From contig CM054177.1 of assembly GCA_028829895.1 (NCBI GenBank), forward strand, positions 78,125,163 to 78,189,162: 64,000 nt of DNA, given 5' to 3'. This DNA comes from Sinotaia quadrata (Eukaryota > Mollusca > Gastropoda > Architaenioglossa > Viviparidae). A model generated the notes under the pieces. The model searched no databases. It was not told where the DNA came from and saw nothing but the letters and a program-made list of their open reading frames with translations. This document shows positions 37,403 through 50,300 of this stretch, in pieces (the first letter of the stretch is position 1; each line of letters begins with the position of its first letter). The translations under genes and the position numbers were made by a program.

Positions 37403-40400
37403 ACAACAGTCAAAGTGTATCACAGCACTGATTTACTCCAGGAGCAGTCTAAGTTAATCATAGAACTGATTTACTCCAGGAGCAGTCTAAGTTAATCATA
37501 GCACTGATTTCCTCCAGGAGCAGTCTAAGTTAATCATAGCACTGATTTACTTAGGAGCAGTCTAAGTTAATCATAGCACTGATTTACTCTAGGAGCAGTC
37601 TAAGTTAATCATAGCACTGATTTACTTAGGAGCAGTCTAAGTTAATCATAGCACTGATTTACTCCAGGAGCAGTCTAAGTTAATCATAGCACTGATTTAC
37701 TCCGGAGCAGTCTAAGTTAATCATAGCACTGATTTACTCCAGGAACAGTCTAAGTTAATCATAGCACTGATTTACTCCAGGAGCAGTCTAAGTTAATCAT
37801 AGAATTGATTTACCCAGGAGCAGTCTAAGTTAATCATTAAATTGATTTACTCCAGGAGCAGTCTAAGTTAATCATAGAATTGATTTACTCCAGGAGCAGT
37901 GTAAGTGTATCATAGCACTGATTTACTCAATAGCATTCTATCATAGAACTGATTTACTCCAGGAGCAGTCTAAGTGTATCATAGCACTGATTTACTCAAT
38001 AGATTTCTATCATAGAACTGATTTACTCCAGGAGCAGTCTAAGTGTAACAGCACTGATTTACTCAGGAGCAGTCTAAGTGTATCATAGCACTGATTTACT
38101 CAGGAGCATTCTATCATAGAACTGATTTACTCCAGGAGCAGTCTAAGTGTATATCATAGCACTGATTTACTCAGGAGCAGTCTAAGTGTATCACAGCACT
38201 GATTTACTCCAGGAACAGTTTAAGTGTATCATAGCAATGATTTACTCAAGGAACAGTTTAAGTGTATCATAGCATTGATTTACTCAAGGAGCAGTTTAAG
38301 TGTATCATAGCATTGATTTACTCAAGGAGCAGTTTAAGTGTATCATAGCATTGATTTACTCAAGGAGCAGTTTAAGTGTATCACAGCACTGATTTACTCC
38401 AGGAACAGTTTAAGTGTATCACAGCATTGATTTACTCAAGGAGCAGTTTAAGTGTATCACAGCATTGATTTACTCAAGGAGCAGTTTAAGTGTATCATAG
38501 CATTGATTTACTCAAGGAGCAGTTTAAGTGTATCATAGCATTGATTTACTCAAGGAGCAGTTTAAGTGTATCATAGCATTGATTTACTCAAGGAGCAGTT
38601 TAAGTGTATCATAGCATTGATTTACTCAAGGAGCAGTTTAAGTGTATCATAGCATTGATTTACTCAAGGAGCAGTTTAAGTGTATCATAGCATTGATTTA
38701 CTCAAGGAGCAGTTTAAGTGTATCATAGCAATGATTTACTCAAGGAGCAGTTTAAGTGTATCATAGCATTGATTTACTCAAGGAGCAGTTTAAGTGTATC
38801 ATAGCATTGATTTACTCAAGGAGCAGTTTAAGTGTATCATAGCATTGATTTACTCAAGGAGCAGTTTAAGTGTATCATAGCATTGATTTACTCAAGGAGC
38901 AGTTTAAGTGTATCATAGCATTGATTTACTCAAGGAGCAGTTTAAGTGTATCATAGCATTGATTTACTCAAGGAGCAGTTTAAGTGTATCATAGCATTGA
39001 TTTACTCAAGGAGCAGTTTAAGTGTATCATAGCATTGATTTACTCAAGGAGCAGTTTAAGTGTATCATAGCATTGATTTACTCAAGGAGCAGTTTAAGTG
39101 TATCATAGCACTGATTTACTCAAGGAGCAGTTTAAGTGTATCATAGCATTGATTTACTCAAGGAGCAGTTTAAGTGTATCATAGCATTGATTTACTCAAG
39201 GAGCAGTTTAAGTGTATCATAGCATTGATTTACTCAAGGAGCAGTTTAAGTGTATCATAGCATTGATTTACTCAAGGAGCAGTTTAAGTGTATCATAGCA
39301 TTGATTTACTCAAGGAGCAGTTTAAGTGTATCATAGCATTGATTTACTCAAGGAGCAGTTTAAGTGTATCATAGCATTGATTTACTCAAGGAGCAGTTTA
39401 AGTGTATCATAGCAATGATTTACTCAAGGAGCAGTTTAAGTGTATCATAGCATTGATTTACTCAAGGAGCAGTTTAAGTGTATCATAGCATTGATTTACT
39501 CAAGGAGCAGTTTAAGTGTATCATAGCATTGATTTACTCAAGGAGCAGTTTAAGTGTATCATAGCATTGATTTACTCAAGGAGCACTTTAAGTGTATCAT
39601 AGCAATGATTTACTCAAGGAGCAGTTTAAGTGTATCATAGCATTGATTTACTCAAGGAGCAGTTTAAGTGTATCATAGCATTGATTTACTCAAGGAGCAG
39701 TTTAAGTGTATCATAGCATTGATTTACTCAAGGAGCAGTTTAAGTGTATCATAGCATTGATTTACTCAAGGAGCAGTTTAAGTGTATCATAGCATTGATT
39801 TACTCAAGGAGCAGTTTAAGTGTATCATAGCATTGATTTACTCAAGGAGCAGTTTAAGTGTATCATAGCATTGATTTACTCAAGGAGCAGTTTAAGTGTA
39901 TCATAGCATTGATTTACTCAAGGAGCAGTTTAAGTGTATCATAGCACTGATTTACTCAAGGAGCAGTTTAAGTGTATCATAGCATTGATTTACTCAAGGA
40001 GCAGTTTAAGTGTATCATAGCATTGATTTACTCAAGGAGCAGTTTAAGTGTATCATAGCACTGATTTACTCAAGGAGCAGTTTAAGTGTATCATAGCAAT
40101 GATTTACTCAAGGAGCAGTTTAAGTGTATCATAGCACTGATTTACTCAAGGAGCAGTTTAAGTGTATCATAGCAATGATTTACTCAAGGAGCAGTTTAAG
40201 TGTATCATAGCACTGATTTACTCAAGGAGCAGTTTAAGTGTATCATAGCACTGATTTACTCAAGGAGCAGTTTAAGTGTATCATAGCACTGATTTACTCA
40301 AGAACAGTTTAAGTGTATCATAGCATTGATTTACTCAAGAGCAGTTTAAGTGTATCATAGCATTGATTTACTCAAGAACAGTTTAAGTGTATCATAGCAT

Positions 40401-40517
40401 TGATTTACTCAAGGAGCAGTTTAAGTGTATCATAGCATTGATTTACTCAAGGAGCAGTTTAAGTGTATCATAGCATTGATTTACTCAAGAGCAGTTTAAG
40501 TGTATCATAGCATTTAT
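37403..40517. repeat. 3.1-kb satellite-like array of 38-bp units
   Basis: About 82 head-to-tail units of 38 bp; the dominant unit contains TTTAAGTGTATCATAGCATT, then GATTTACTCAAGGAGCAG. The array is zoned. From about 37430 to 37890 units read CTAAGTTAATCATAGCACTG and CTCCAGGA. From about 37890 to 38200 they read CTAAGTGTATCATAG, with some shortened units (CTATCATAG). From about 38200 to the end they read TTTAAGTGTATCATAGCATTG and CTCAAGGA. Long central stretches are nearly identical, while units 37-bp long lacking GG or G recur near 40300-40490. 38 is not a multiple of three and stops occur in every frame, so it is non-coding. There are no unique spacers, so it is not a CRISPR array. Confidence 0.97.
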
Positions 40518-41455
40518 TTTTCATTGTGTTAGAAGTAGCTGAAGTCATTAGTGCAGGAATTTTTCTGGTTTGGAGGTACAGGTATGTGATGAAGACATGT
40601 ACATTTCAACAGATACAGATCTCAAATATGTTATTATAGGTGCAAAATTCTCTAAAATGGGTCATTCATTAAAGACTCAATTCTTACTAATATATAGGTC
40701 ACTCATTTGAGTAACTGTTCCTTAAAACACAAAATAAACAATTCAAATTCAAGTGTGAAAATCATTTAACTGAATATTAAAACTTGATATTTAAACCTTG
40801 CAATGACAGCATGATTGAGAAATGCACAACCTGATCTGCATCAATCACAAAAGTAATATTAACATTCAAGATGGAAATAGGTGTACAATGTCTCAAAAAA
40901 GGTTTATGGGTATATCAGCATGGAGGACAAATAATTCTTAAAACTTTTAGTACCAAGGGATAGGGATAACAAAAAGTCACAAAGTACGTATGCAAGAGTT
41001 ATCATGAATAAATACTGTTTTTTTTTTATTTTATAAAACTACTTCATTCGCATGTTTGTTTCATGGTGACAGTACCTTTAAAGCTAGTATATGAAATGTT
41101 AGGAAAGTAGTTAATAAATGGGCATATTTATGTCATTACAGTGTTGAAAAGATGAAATTTTGCAGAGGAAAGAATGTGAGAACTTAAGAGATAAGACTCT
41201 GTTTCTTGACAAGCTATCTCTTCCAGCACCAAAGTGTCTTATTTCCTGATTGTATTGAATATGAACATTCTTCAAAACTAAACAAACTAATTCTTCTTTC
41301 ACAACCATCCTTAGCAATGGTGTTATTTATTTGCAGTTATTTGGAAGGGCCAGTAATCTTGTTCTGTTGCCATTTGTTACATACATCTTATATGACTACT
41401 ATTAACCTTTTCTGTCATCTATTTTAGTTTTGTTCTGGCATGACTGTTAACCTGA

Positions 41456-41518
41456 TGTGTGTGTGTTTGTGTGTGCTTGTGTGTGTGTGTGTGTGTGTGC
41501 GCGCGCGCGTGCATGTGT
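41456..41518. repeat. (GT)n(GC)n dinucleotide tract
   Basis: A GT-rich run with a GCGCGCGCGTGCATGTG end. It creates spurious cysteine/valine ORFs on the plus strand. Confidence 0.95.
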
Positions 41519-41718
41519 CTTCCACCCCCAAATTCCATTGTTGTTCTATAAAAGTGATCATAGTCACAAACACATTTTTGTTACAGACTCATTTCTATGC
41601 TGCAAGGTACAAGTTCTGCACACTACATACTATCATTCACTATTGCATTCACCACCACCAAATCATCACCCACTGACCTAGAGTAAGGTTGAGTACACTT
41701 TGTTCAAGAATGCAGACA

Positions 41719-41865
41719 CTAGGAGAATGTCTGTAGTGACTTGCCTACTTCTGCAAGGCAGCCATGGAAGAAAGATGCAGCATTTTCTCTACTGTAAACA
41801 CCAACACCAATGGCACAGACAGCTGACTTAGCAAATTCTGTAAGGTGGCTGTCCAACATTCTCAT
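41719..41865 (-). other. Possible unassigned terminal exon
   Basis: On the minus strand a pyrimidine-rich tract ending TTCTTCAG (41866-41873) is followed by an open frame of 48 codons and a TAG at 41721-41719. The product has MRMLDSHLTEFAKSA, then VCAIGVGVYSRENAASFF, then HGCLAEVGKSL. Amino acid composition looks like a real protein rather than AT-rich noise, but I do not recognise a family. No convincing upstream exon with matching phase was found between 41.9 and 44.3 kb. It could be a last exon of an antisense gene, a pseudogene piece, or chance. Confidence 0.2.
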
Positions 41866-44303
41866 CTGAAGAATTAATTTAAACATAATGCTGAAATGAA
41901 GACTTAATAAAGTGCTCATTCTTATAACTGTGCTTGACAATTATTTACATAGAGTTCATAAGGTGTTTAAACTACTTAAACACATAAGAAAGCTAAATAC
42001 AATAAAAAAAAAATAGTAATGAATCTGTGTAGAATGACGATATATAAGAAACTAGCAGATATACCCAGCATTGCCTGAGTAAAAAACCCCACATAACTTT
42101 TAATAGAAGTTGCTAGTTCAACAAGAAATAAGACTATTTTTGTTGTTGTAGTTTTATTGTGTTATGTAAATGTCTTTCTCAAAATAAATGGCTGACATTA
42201 TTTTTTTTTGCTCTATGGGACAATGTTTTCCAACCGAGACAGTTTTATTTGTTTACTTAAATAACACTATATCAGCACAAATGAGCACAATGGTAGTTGC
42301 TAATACTTGTAGAACAGATGAGCATAATTGTAATTGCTAATACTTGCCCCTTGAACAATAGGTCATTTGTTTGGTGCTTATGGAAGGTCTGTGGGTGGGG
42401 ATTGGTGACAAGAGTCTGGTATATATTATATTTATGTATAAATTTTTATATTTACATATAAATTTACTTGACCCAATAAATATATCTGCCACATGTGCTT
42501 GTGAGCAGTCCTATTACCTGTATGGGAACATCGCTCATACCCAAAATATCTCATTCTAAATGTTTACTCAATAAATCTACCAAATACGCTTTAGAACAGA
42601 TTTATCAAAAGTCCACCCTATGATTAATGAGTTTGTCAAAAGTCCTAGGGTGAAATGTTCTTTACAAAAAGTGCATGTGCAAAATGTCAGGTAATTGCCT
42701 GCAAAGTATACTAACCTAAGAGCTAAGTGCTCTAACTATGCTAAACTATTAAAATATTAGATCACCTCCACCCCCACCCCAAACCTCTCCCCTTCATAAA
42801 CATGACAGAGCTCTTTTGTTGTTGAGCATTCGTCCATCGTCCAGGCTACACCATGACAATGCCTCATTCAGACCATTGACCAGGCCTGCTTTTATGAATA
42901 AGGGGATACCACAGTGCAAAATGAAATTATTCTTCTGAATTGTCTTTCTTGAGTGAAAAATTCGTTATTATTTGTGGGGTTTGGAGCCTAAAATCCCAGT
43001 TCAGGCTTCTGAGCACAAGTTTAAAAGTTTCATGTCATCAAGACGAATCCATTGGTATATGATATGTTGGACTTAAATGAGAATTCTTAGATTTTATAGT
43101 AGACAAAGTAAAACAGACATTCAAAATTTTATGTCTAGATAACTATACAAGAAAAACATAAAGTGTACTGTAGAGACAGTGCTAGGCAGGTGAAAAGATA
43201 TTTTGAAATCCTGTTTGAAAATGACCGCCGTCTGTATCTCACCTCAAAGGCAGCATATTTCTGGTAGAATTTGACCTACTTTGCATTTAGAATGCTGAAA
43301 ATCTCTGTGTCTGATGAAACAAGCAAATTTCTACAGGGGTGTATATATGTGAGACCAGATGGGATTTAGGACTGGAAACAGTAAAGCATAATAAAGAAAA
43401 GAAATATTGTTTTGTATTTATATCTTTAAAATCAAGAAAAGATTATTTTGAAAAAAATATGACCTTTATGATAATTATAGCTTCACAGACTTAAAAAAAA
43501 AAGTCCTTCATTAGTTCTCAAAGGTCAACATTCGTGAACCAAATACCCGGATTGTCAAGGATCAAATATAATAAAACAAAACCAGGGCTGGTAATGAATA
43601 AATGAAACGATAAAGAGATGTCAAGATAATATGTCAGATGTTCTCTTACATGAGCAAAGGAGAAAGAAATTCCAATATTTTTTACTTTATCCAGTTTCAC
43701 ATTGACGTGCTGCATTACAATCTGTGGTAATATTTAAAGTATACTTACAATTGGTAAAATGTAACTCTTATTCATATGATAATATAACTAAAATAAGAAA
43801 AAAGTAATGGTCAGAATTAAAATTTCGTAATTTTTTAATAAAACCCTAAAATTGAATGAGAAAGCAATACAGTAAGTTTCATTAGGAAGGTTAGTACATT
43901 ATACAATTCTTATAACTAAAAAGGCTGGTTAAAGGTCATCTGATGATCTTGGGTATCAACAAAAGTCTTAGTTCTTTATAGCATATCGGTCGCTTCTTGG
44001 TAGACCTAGACCCTTAGTTATTACATACACCAACTGCAAACTTTCTGCTTAAAGGTCAAGGTTGTATATTATGATCTTGACCGTGGTAATTTTACAAGTC
44101 TTGGCCGTTACAGATTAAAACTATGTAATTCTTATGTATTTTTTCCATAGAAACAATGAATTTCTAACATATCTATAAAGTTTTAAAAAAATATAGTGTA
44201 TTTAAGTATTTTTGCATTGGAAATACTGTAAATAAGTACTTTTGCATTGGAAACTTAATACGAAACTGTTGAATGCAAAGTAACTTTACACGAAACTGAC
44301 AAC

Positions 44304-47300
44304 ATGGCATCCGATCCCCAAGGTTGTAACCTCTCATTAGCTAGATATTTGTTTTGATTTGTTTTATTAATCTTATTTTTTTTAAAAAGACTAATGCAAT
44401 AACAGTATTAGTTAATAAATGGAGAATGCATGACTCCGTTTGAAATTGTTTTACAAATGTGGTTATTATGATTAATCTGTGCATCACTGATCTCCGAGTC
44501 CCTAGAAAAAGTAGAAAGTAGAACTAGAACTTAGTAGAAGTAGAATACGTTGAATATATAAATAAATTCAGTTTTATATATACTTTATAATTGCTGTCTA
44601 GCTAATAAACAAACCATAGTGAAATAAAATTTAAAACAAAAAGATGCTAATTGTACTTATCGGTGTTGATATCCAGCTGTCGGGGATTATCGTATATTAA
44701 TTATTAATATTATATGCTAATAAAGTATTAGTACTATTACTAAAATATTACTAATACTTAAACAAAAAGTACTACTGCTAAACGTTAAAAATACTATCAG
44801 TGTAAAATGAAAATTAAAAACATTCATAGTTATTGGTAAATAAACAAATAACACTTATTATTATTGTTATTATTATTAATATTATTATACATTATTGCAC
44901 ATTGTAGTGTTTTTATCTAGATACCTTTAACTAATTTTTAATTTCATGTTGCATGGTAGGCCTACTTCTAATACTTGTAATACACCTAAATCTTGAAATA
45001 TGAAATATATGTACCCAGGAGTTGTAATATAATTGGGTTAACTTTTATTCGGCTTTTGATTTGTTTATTAGTGTTCGGAATACCTTATTTTCAAAGTGAT
45101 GGAAGTAGTAAACATAAAATCCAAGCAGTAAATACTAAAATAGTTTACAGATTTAATTTAGGCAAATGAAACTATTCATGTCATAAGTTGTACCATATAT
45201 GCATTCATAAATTAACAAGTTTTAAGTGCATACCAACTACATATTTGCACTTATGGTTTATTCCTGTAGTTAATTACTGAATTAATCATATTATTAAAGA
45301 TACCTTTTCCATTGGACCTTTAGTTGGACAGATGTGACACAAGTGTTCATAGGTGGGACTTTCAGTATAAAGTGATAGTAGCATCTAGCTGTCAATTTGT
45401 GGTCACTTTATATATTGTAATAACTAAATAAGTATTAAAATGTGTAGTTTAAAATAATTATAATGTTCAGTCTTCAAACAAATCTATACAATTTCTGATG
45501 CACATAATTTCTTCTTACACTCTATGTTTTTTGTTAGCTCTTCTTGTTGTCCTGGCTAGAATTAAATTGCCCCTCATTAATCCTCCCTCAAGTAGATATA
45601 GATATTTCTTGTGACTAGTTATAGTATACTGTTTAAAACATTAATCATGCAAAAGGAGATTAACTGATTCCCCTTTATATGCTGGATAACTAGAAGTCAT
45701 GCAAAGTATATCTGAGTATATTAACCTTCCATCTATTCAGATAAGTTTTTTTATCATTGACTATTTCATTGTTCATTTGTCTTTATTGATAACTGCATTG
45801 TCCTGGTGAAGGCTGTTTTAGTTTTAGCCAAATCGTCAACTCTGTCACTGTGTCAGTTGTTTTTGTATTGTATCCTTGAGCAGGCATTGAATTTTCAAGG
45901 TTTTCTTTAGTTTTGTGGTTTTCTTAGTGGTTTGTGTGTGTGTGTGTGTGTGCATTAAAAATAGAATGTAGTATCTACTAAATTTTTAATTCATTTGAAT
46001 TTTGGTGTGCAGTTTTTGAGTTAAGATGTGGGGTGCAGGAATATGCATGGGGGAAGATTGGTAATGACAGTGAAGTTGCTAAGCTGAAAGCCAGTGCTGA
46101 TGTTGACTTCAAACTTGATCCACATGCAAAATATGCTGAGGTATAGAAATGTAAACTTCTGTGAGGTTTGATAAGATAAATTGTGTTTTAAGTAGATGTC
46201 TAAACAAAAAATTATTTTAAAAAATGTACAAATCTCATCTCACTCAATTTTAAGCTTTATTTTTATAACCCATTGTAATTTATTTTTATAATCCATTGTA
46301 ATTTTATCTTTATAACTTTTAGAAAATTTATGGCATTTAAAATAAGCAGCTGCATTAACAGGATTGGATTATCCATATACATTCTGTAGCTGTGGATGGG
46401 AACACACCCAAACTGCCCATCTTGGGTTGTGCGACCAGGACAGGAGGACAAAGCCTTAATGGATTGGATATATGCGAATCCTCACTGCTTGGGATCAGAA
46501 GTCAGAGATTACTTCAAGGGAAATCTACCATTTCTCTTCAAAGTTTTGTCAGTCAGGACTGCTTTATCCATTCAGGCTCACCCAAATAAGGTTGGTATGT
46601 TCTACATTTGTAAGCTTAGTGAAACTTAAGTCATTTTCAACAAGATTATCTCAAATTAATACCAAAGCAAAAGGGAATGCTTGCAACATTTCTGATTATG
46701 TTTTTTATTTTCTTGTAATTTAGCCATGCTATTATGTATGCAGAATGTACAGTTTTGTCAGGCGATAATTTTGAGTATTGTTTTATGTATTTTGAGTATT
46801 GTTCGATGTTATGATTTCTAAGAACTGAGCCCAGCCATTATGTATACAAATTACAGGATTTTTTTAGGGAATAATTTTGAGTATTGTTTGATCTATTTTG
46901 AGTGTTGTTTGATATTTATGATTTCTTGTAACTGAGCCAAGCTGTCATGTATAGTTTTATCTGGTGATAATTTTGAGTATTGTTTGAATTCTAGGTTCAT
47001 GCAGAATTGCTCTTCAAACAACGACCTGACCTGTATAAAGATACTAACCATAAACCTGAGATGGCCATTGCCCTCACACCCTTCATTGGTCTTTGTGGCT
47101 TTCGACCAATCAAAGAAGTAGCAGAATATCTTCAGAGTCAGTTTGCCATTGTATCATTATACTTGGCTTGATGTAAAATAATTTATACAATAGAAATCTA
47201 CTTTTTTGTTGTACTTAATAAAAAAAAAAAAAGCTTTTCTTTATTACTTTATTGGGAGAACTGTTTAAAAAAAAAAGTATATGTAGCAGTTTGGAACTGG

Positions 47301-50300
47301 AGTAAAATAATTTTGTTTATAAATAATAATCACTCTCTTTAAAATGAATGTAATTACGTCTTGCTTTTGGCTCATAATACAGTGGAAAAACTACTTTATG
47401 GCCACCCTTTAACTTTAAGTGACAGAATCATATTAACATGGAAAATATTGTTCATAGCCGTTGAATAATATGTTAATGCAGTTTTATTGATATTAATTCT
47501 TTACTTTATTAGTTTTATATAGAGGGGATACAATTTCTTAGCAGACAGCTTGCAAATTTTATATAATTATATCTAATCTTTTACGATCTTTATCCAGAGC
47601 ATGAGGTAGAATTGTTCTTTGCAGGTGTTAAAAAAAATAGTGATAAGACTATAAAAATAATAGTAAAATATATTTCTCTTTATAGACATTTTAAGAAAAT
47701 TTGGTTCAAATCACAAATGGATTGTGATTTTTTTTCTTTTAGAGATTGAAGAATTTCGAAATGCTGTGGGCCCAAATAATGCCATAAAGCTGATCACTGC
47801 CAGTAAAAGCATGACAATGCCTCTGCACAGAGAGGCCATGAAGGATTGCTTCTCAGGACTCATGGAAAGCAATAAGGAACTTGTCAAGGATGAATTGGAG
47901 AAACTGGTTAAAAAGGTTCAAATAATGAGTGAGTATTTAGATTATAGTTATTAAAGGGGAGTTATGGCAGCCATTGTGAAAATTTTCTGAAATTTTAATT
48001 TGATGACACCTTAATATTAAAAACAAAAAGTCAAAAAACTATGCAAAACATGATTGACATAATTATGCAATGTTTATGCACACAAATATATATATAATAT
48101 AAACCAATAATTGAAGTACTAGTCAAATACACCTGATATCTGCTGTCTACATACAGCTAAAAATAGATTTTTATGTTTCAGTAATTGTCCTACAATGCAC
48201 TTATATCAACTTAATGGATAGGTTTTTATTCAGTTAATGTTATTATACATAGATTTCTTTTTTTTGAACTGAAATACTTAACCAAATGTCTAGGACAGCA
48301 AGAGTAGTCTACCCTAACAACCCTTCCATATACCAGAGAGTAGTAGTTGAAACTGAGAGATAACATAATATACCAGGTGCTGTCCAAAAGTTTCTGGACT
48401 ATAGCCATAAAAAAATGTATGCTTACTGGATGTTCTGATTGCTAATGTCACCTTCAAAGTCTCCTTGGAAGGTGATGCAATGATCCCAGCACATTTTCCT
48501 TGCTAGAAATACCTCTGGAACTGTTTTGAGGATGTTATTCATCAGTTCTTGCAGTCCCATTTGAATCTCCTTGATGTTCACTAATCTTTCTACCTTCAAC
48601 TAAATCATCATTTTAGGGAACAGGAAGAAGTTGCAGGGGTGATAAAATTGTGAGAGTGTTTGAAGGGAGTGAGGGACCATGTTATTTTTGGCCAAAAACT
48701 GCTGTGCAGGCAACATTATGCTCAACACACTGTTGTGATGTAGGAACTGGTCTTGTATATGCCATTTGACTGGACGTTTCCATCTCATGTCTTCCAAGAG
48801 ATGCTTTAGGATCTCAACATAGAAGTACTGATCACCATCTCATCTGGGGAAATGAACTCCTTGTGGACAGTTCTCTCCATGTCCAAGAAATAGATGCCCT
48901 TGACATTGCTCCTGATCTGCCTTGCTTTCTTTGGTTGCAATGAGGATGGATTCTTCCATTGGGATGACTGCAGCTTTGTTTAAGCTTTCATCCACCAGTG
49001 ATGACCTGGGACATGAAATTTCAGTTGTTTTCTGACGTGCTCCTAAGTTCACTCAATCAGGTGGTGATGCTTAGCAAAGAAGACATATTTGACAGTGGTT
49101 GCCTCATGTTCTTCCATGAAAATTCATTGGCATGTGGCTTATTGACTGGTATGGTGATTATCCTTGTGGTCCTATTGCATTTCTTCCACATTGTCAGCCA
49201 TTTTGCTGGTTGAAGGTTGGCCAAAATGCTTGGAGTCTTTAAGTGATGTTGGGCCACATAGCATGAGAACCACTCAAAAGTCTGGGTGTCATAGTTTCAT
49301 CATCAAGTGCTTGCTGAAGCATTTCATAGCTCTCTGGTGCATATTTTTCAAGCTTGAAGCAAAACTTGATGCACATCTGCTGTGTTCTGTCATTTTACCT
49401 CATTCTAGAATTGCAAAATGCCACTGAATGCTTTAGAAAAGGAATGCTTGCATGCATCAACTTGAAAATTAGCGTAATGCTTTAGAAGGAAGATTTTAGC
49501 ATAATTTAGCAGCACAGATATGCACTACTTCTAGTTAGTGCTCCACTCAGCCAGTCTATTTTGAACCTCATATTTTATTGCATTAAAATTTATTTGTTCT
49601 TGTGCATTCATTTTGTAATAAGGATAAATGTAGAAATGTGTAGGGTATATGCATATTTACGTAATTTAATCATTTCACAGGATGTGATAGCTGCAAAATG
49701 TGGCTGAATTAAGGACACTATCCTTTTATTTACTTGTTTTATGTTTTAAGTCATAACAAGTTTTTCTTTTGAGTGGAAACTAAATAAATCTGTTGGACAC
49801 TATAATTCTGATGTCATGGATGAATGATTTGACAGTGGCAATAGTAAGACACAAAGTTCAGAAGACTTAAAACAGGTGACCAATTTTTTTGCCTATAAAG
49901 GTGGGAAAGTAATTAAAATCAATTCACTCCATGATATTTATATTTTCATTTATGTCTTGTGGGACATGAAAAAGTTTTTCTTTGAATTGTTGTGCTAATG
50001 AACTTATAAGTAAAGTACACTTGATTTACTCGATCCTAATTTTTTTGTACAAGAATATTGTTATATATGTTTGCCTTTTAAAATGTCTTATCTGTGACTA
50101 TAATCTTAGATAGACTTGATTAATGGGTAATGATTGCTGAAATGTGGTATGTTCTGTATCATTTCTTAATCTGCACCTGACTTTGCAAAGTAAGAACAGA
50201 TTTGAAAGGCATTCATTAACAGACTATATTTTCTATGATTGTTTTATAACAATCTGCTGATATACCATAGATATTTTATTTAAGGGCACATGGAACATGA

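Larger units (their letters stand above)
40518..44303. other. Intergenic region between the 38-bp array and MPI
   Basis: Contains a dinucleotide tract, the unassigned minus-strand segment at 41719-41865, a possible retroelement terminus near 42051 (ACTAGCAGATATACCCAGCA), a local duplication near 42275-42345 (GAGCACAATGGTAGTTGCTA), and an imperfect direct repeat starting AAAGGTCA at 43931 and 44051. The MPI promoter should lie in the last few hundred bases; no TATA box is placed with confidence. Confidence 0.35.

Noticed and set aside
37403..40517. CRISPR-like periodicity
   Set aside because: Units are head to tail without unique spacers, and the host is a eukaryote; it is a tandem satellite.
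41440..41681. Cysteine/valine-rich plus-strand ORFs
   Set aside because: Produced by the GT/GC tract.
49164..49427. Plus-strand ORFs in MPI intron 5
   Set aside because: They are shadows of the antisense mariner relic, whose fragments match the family on the minus strand.
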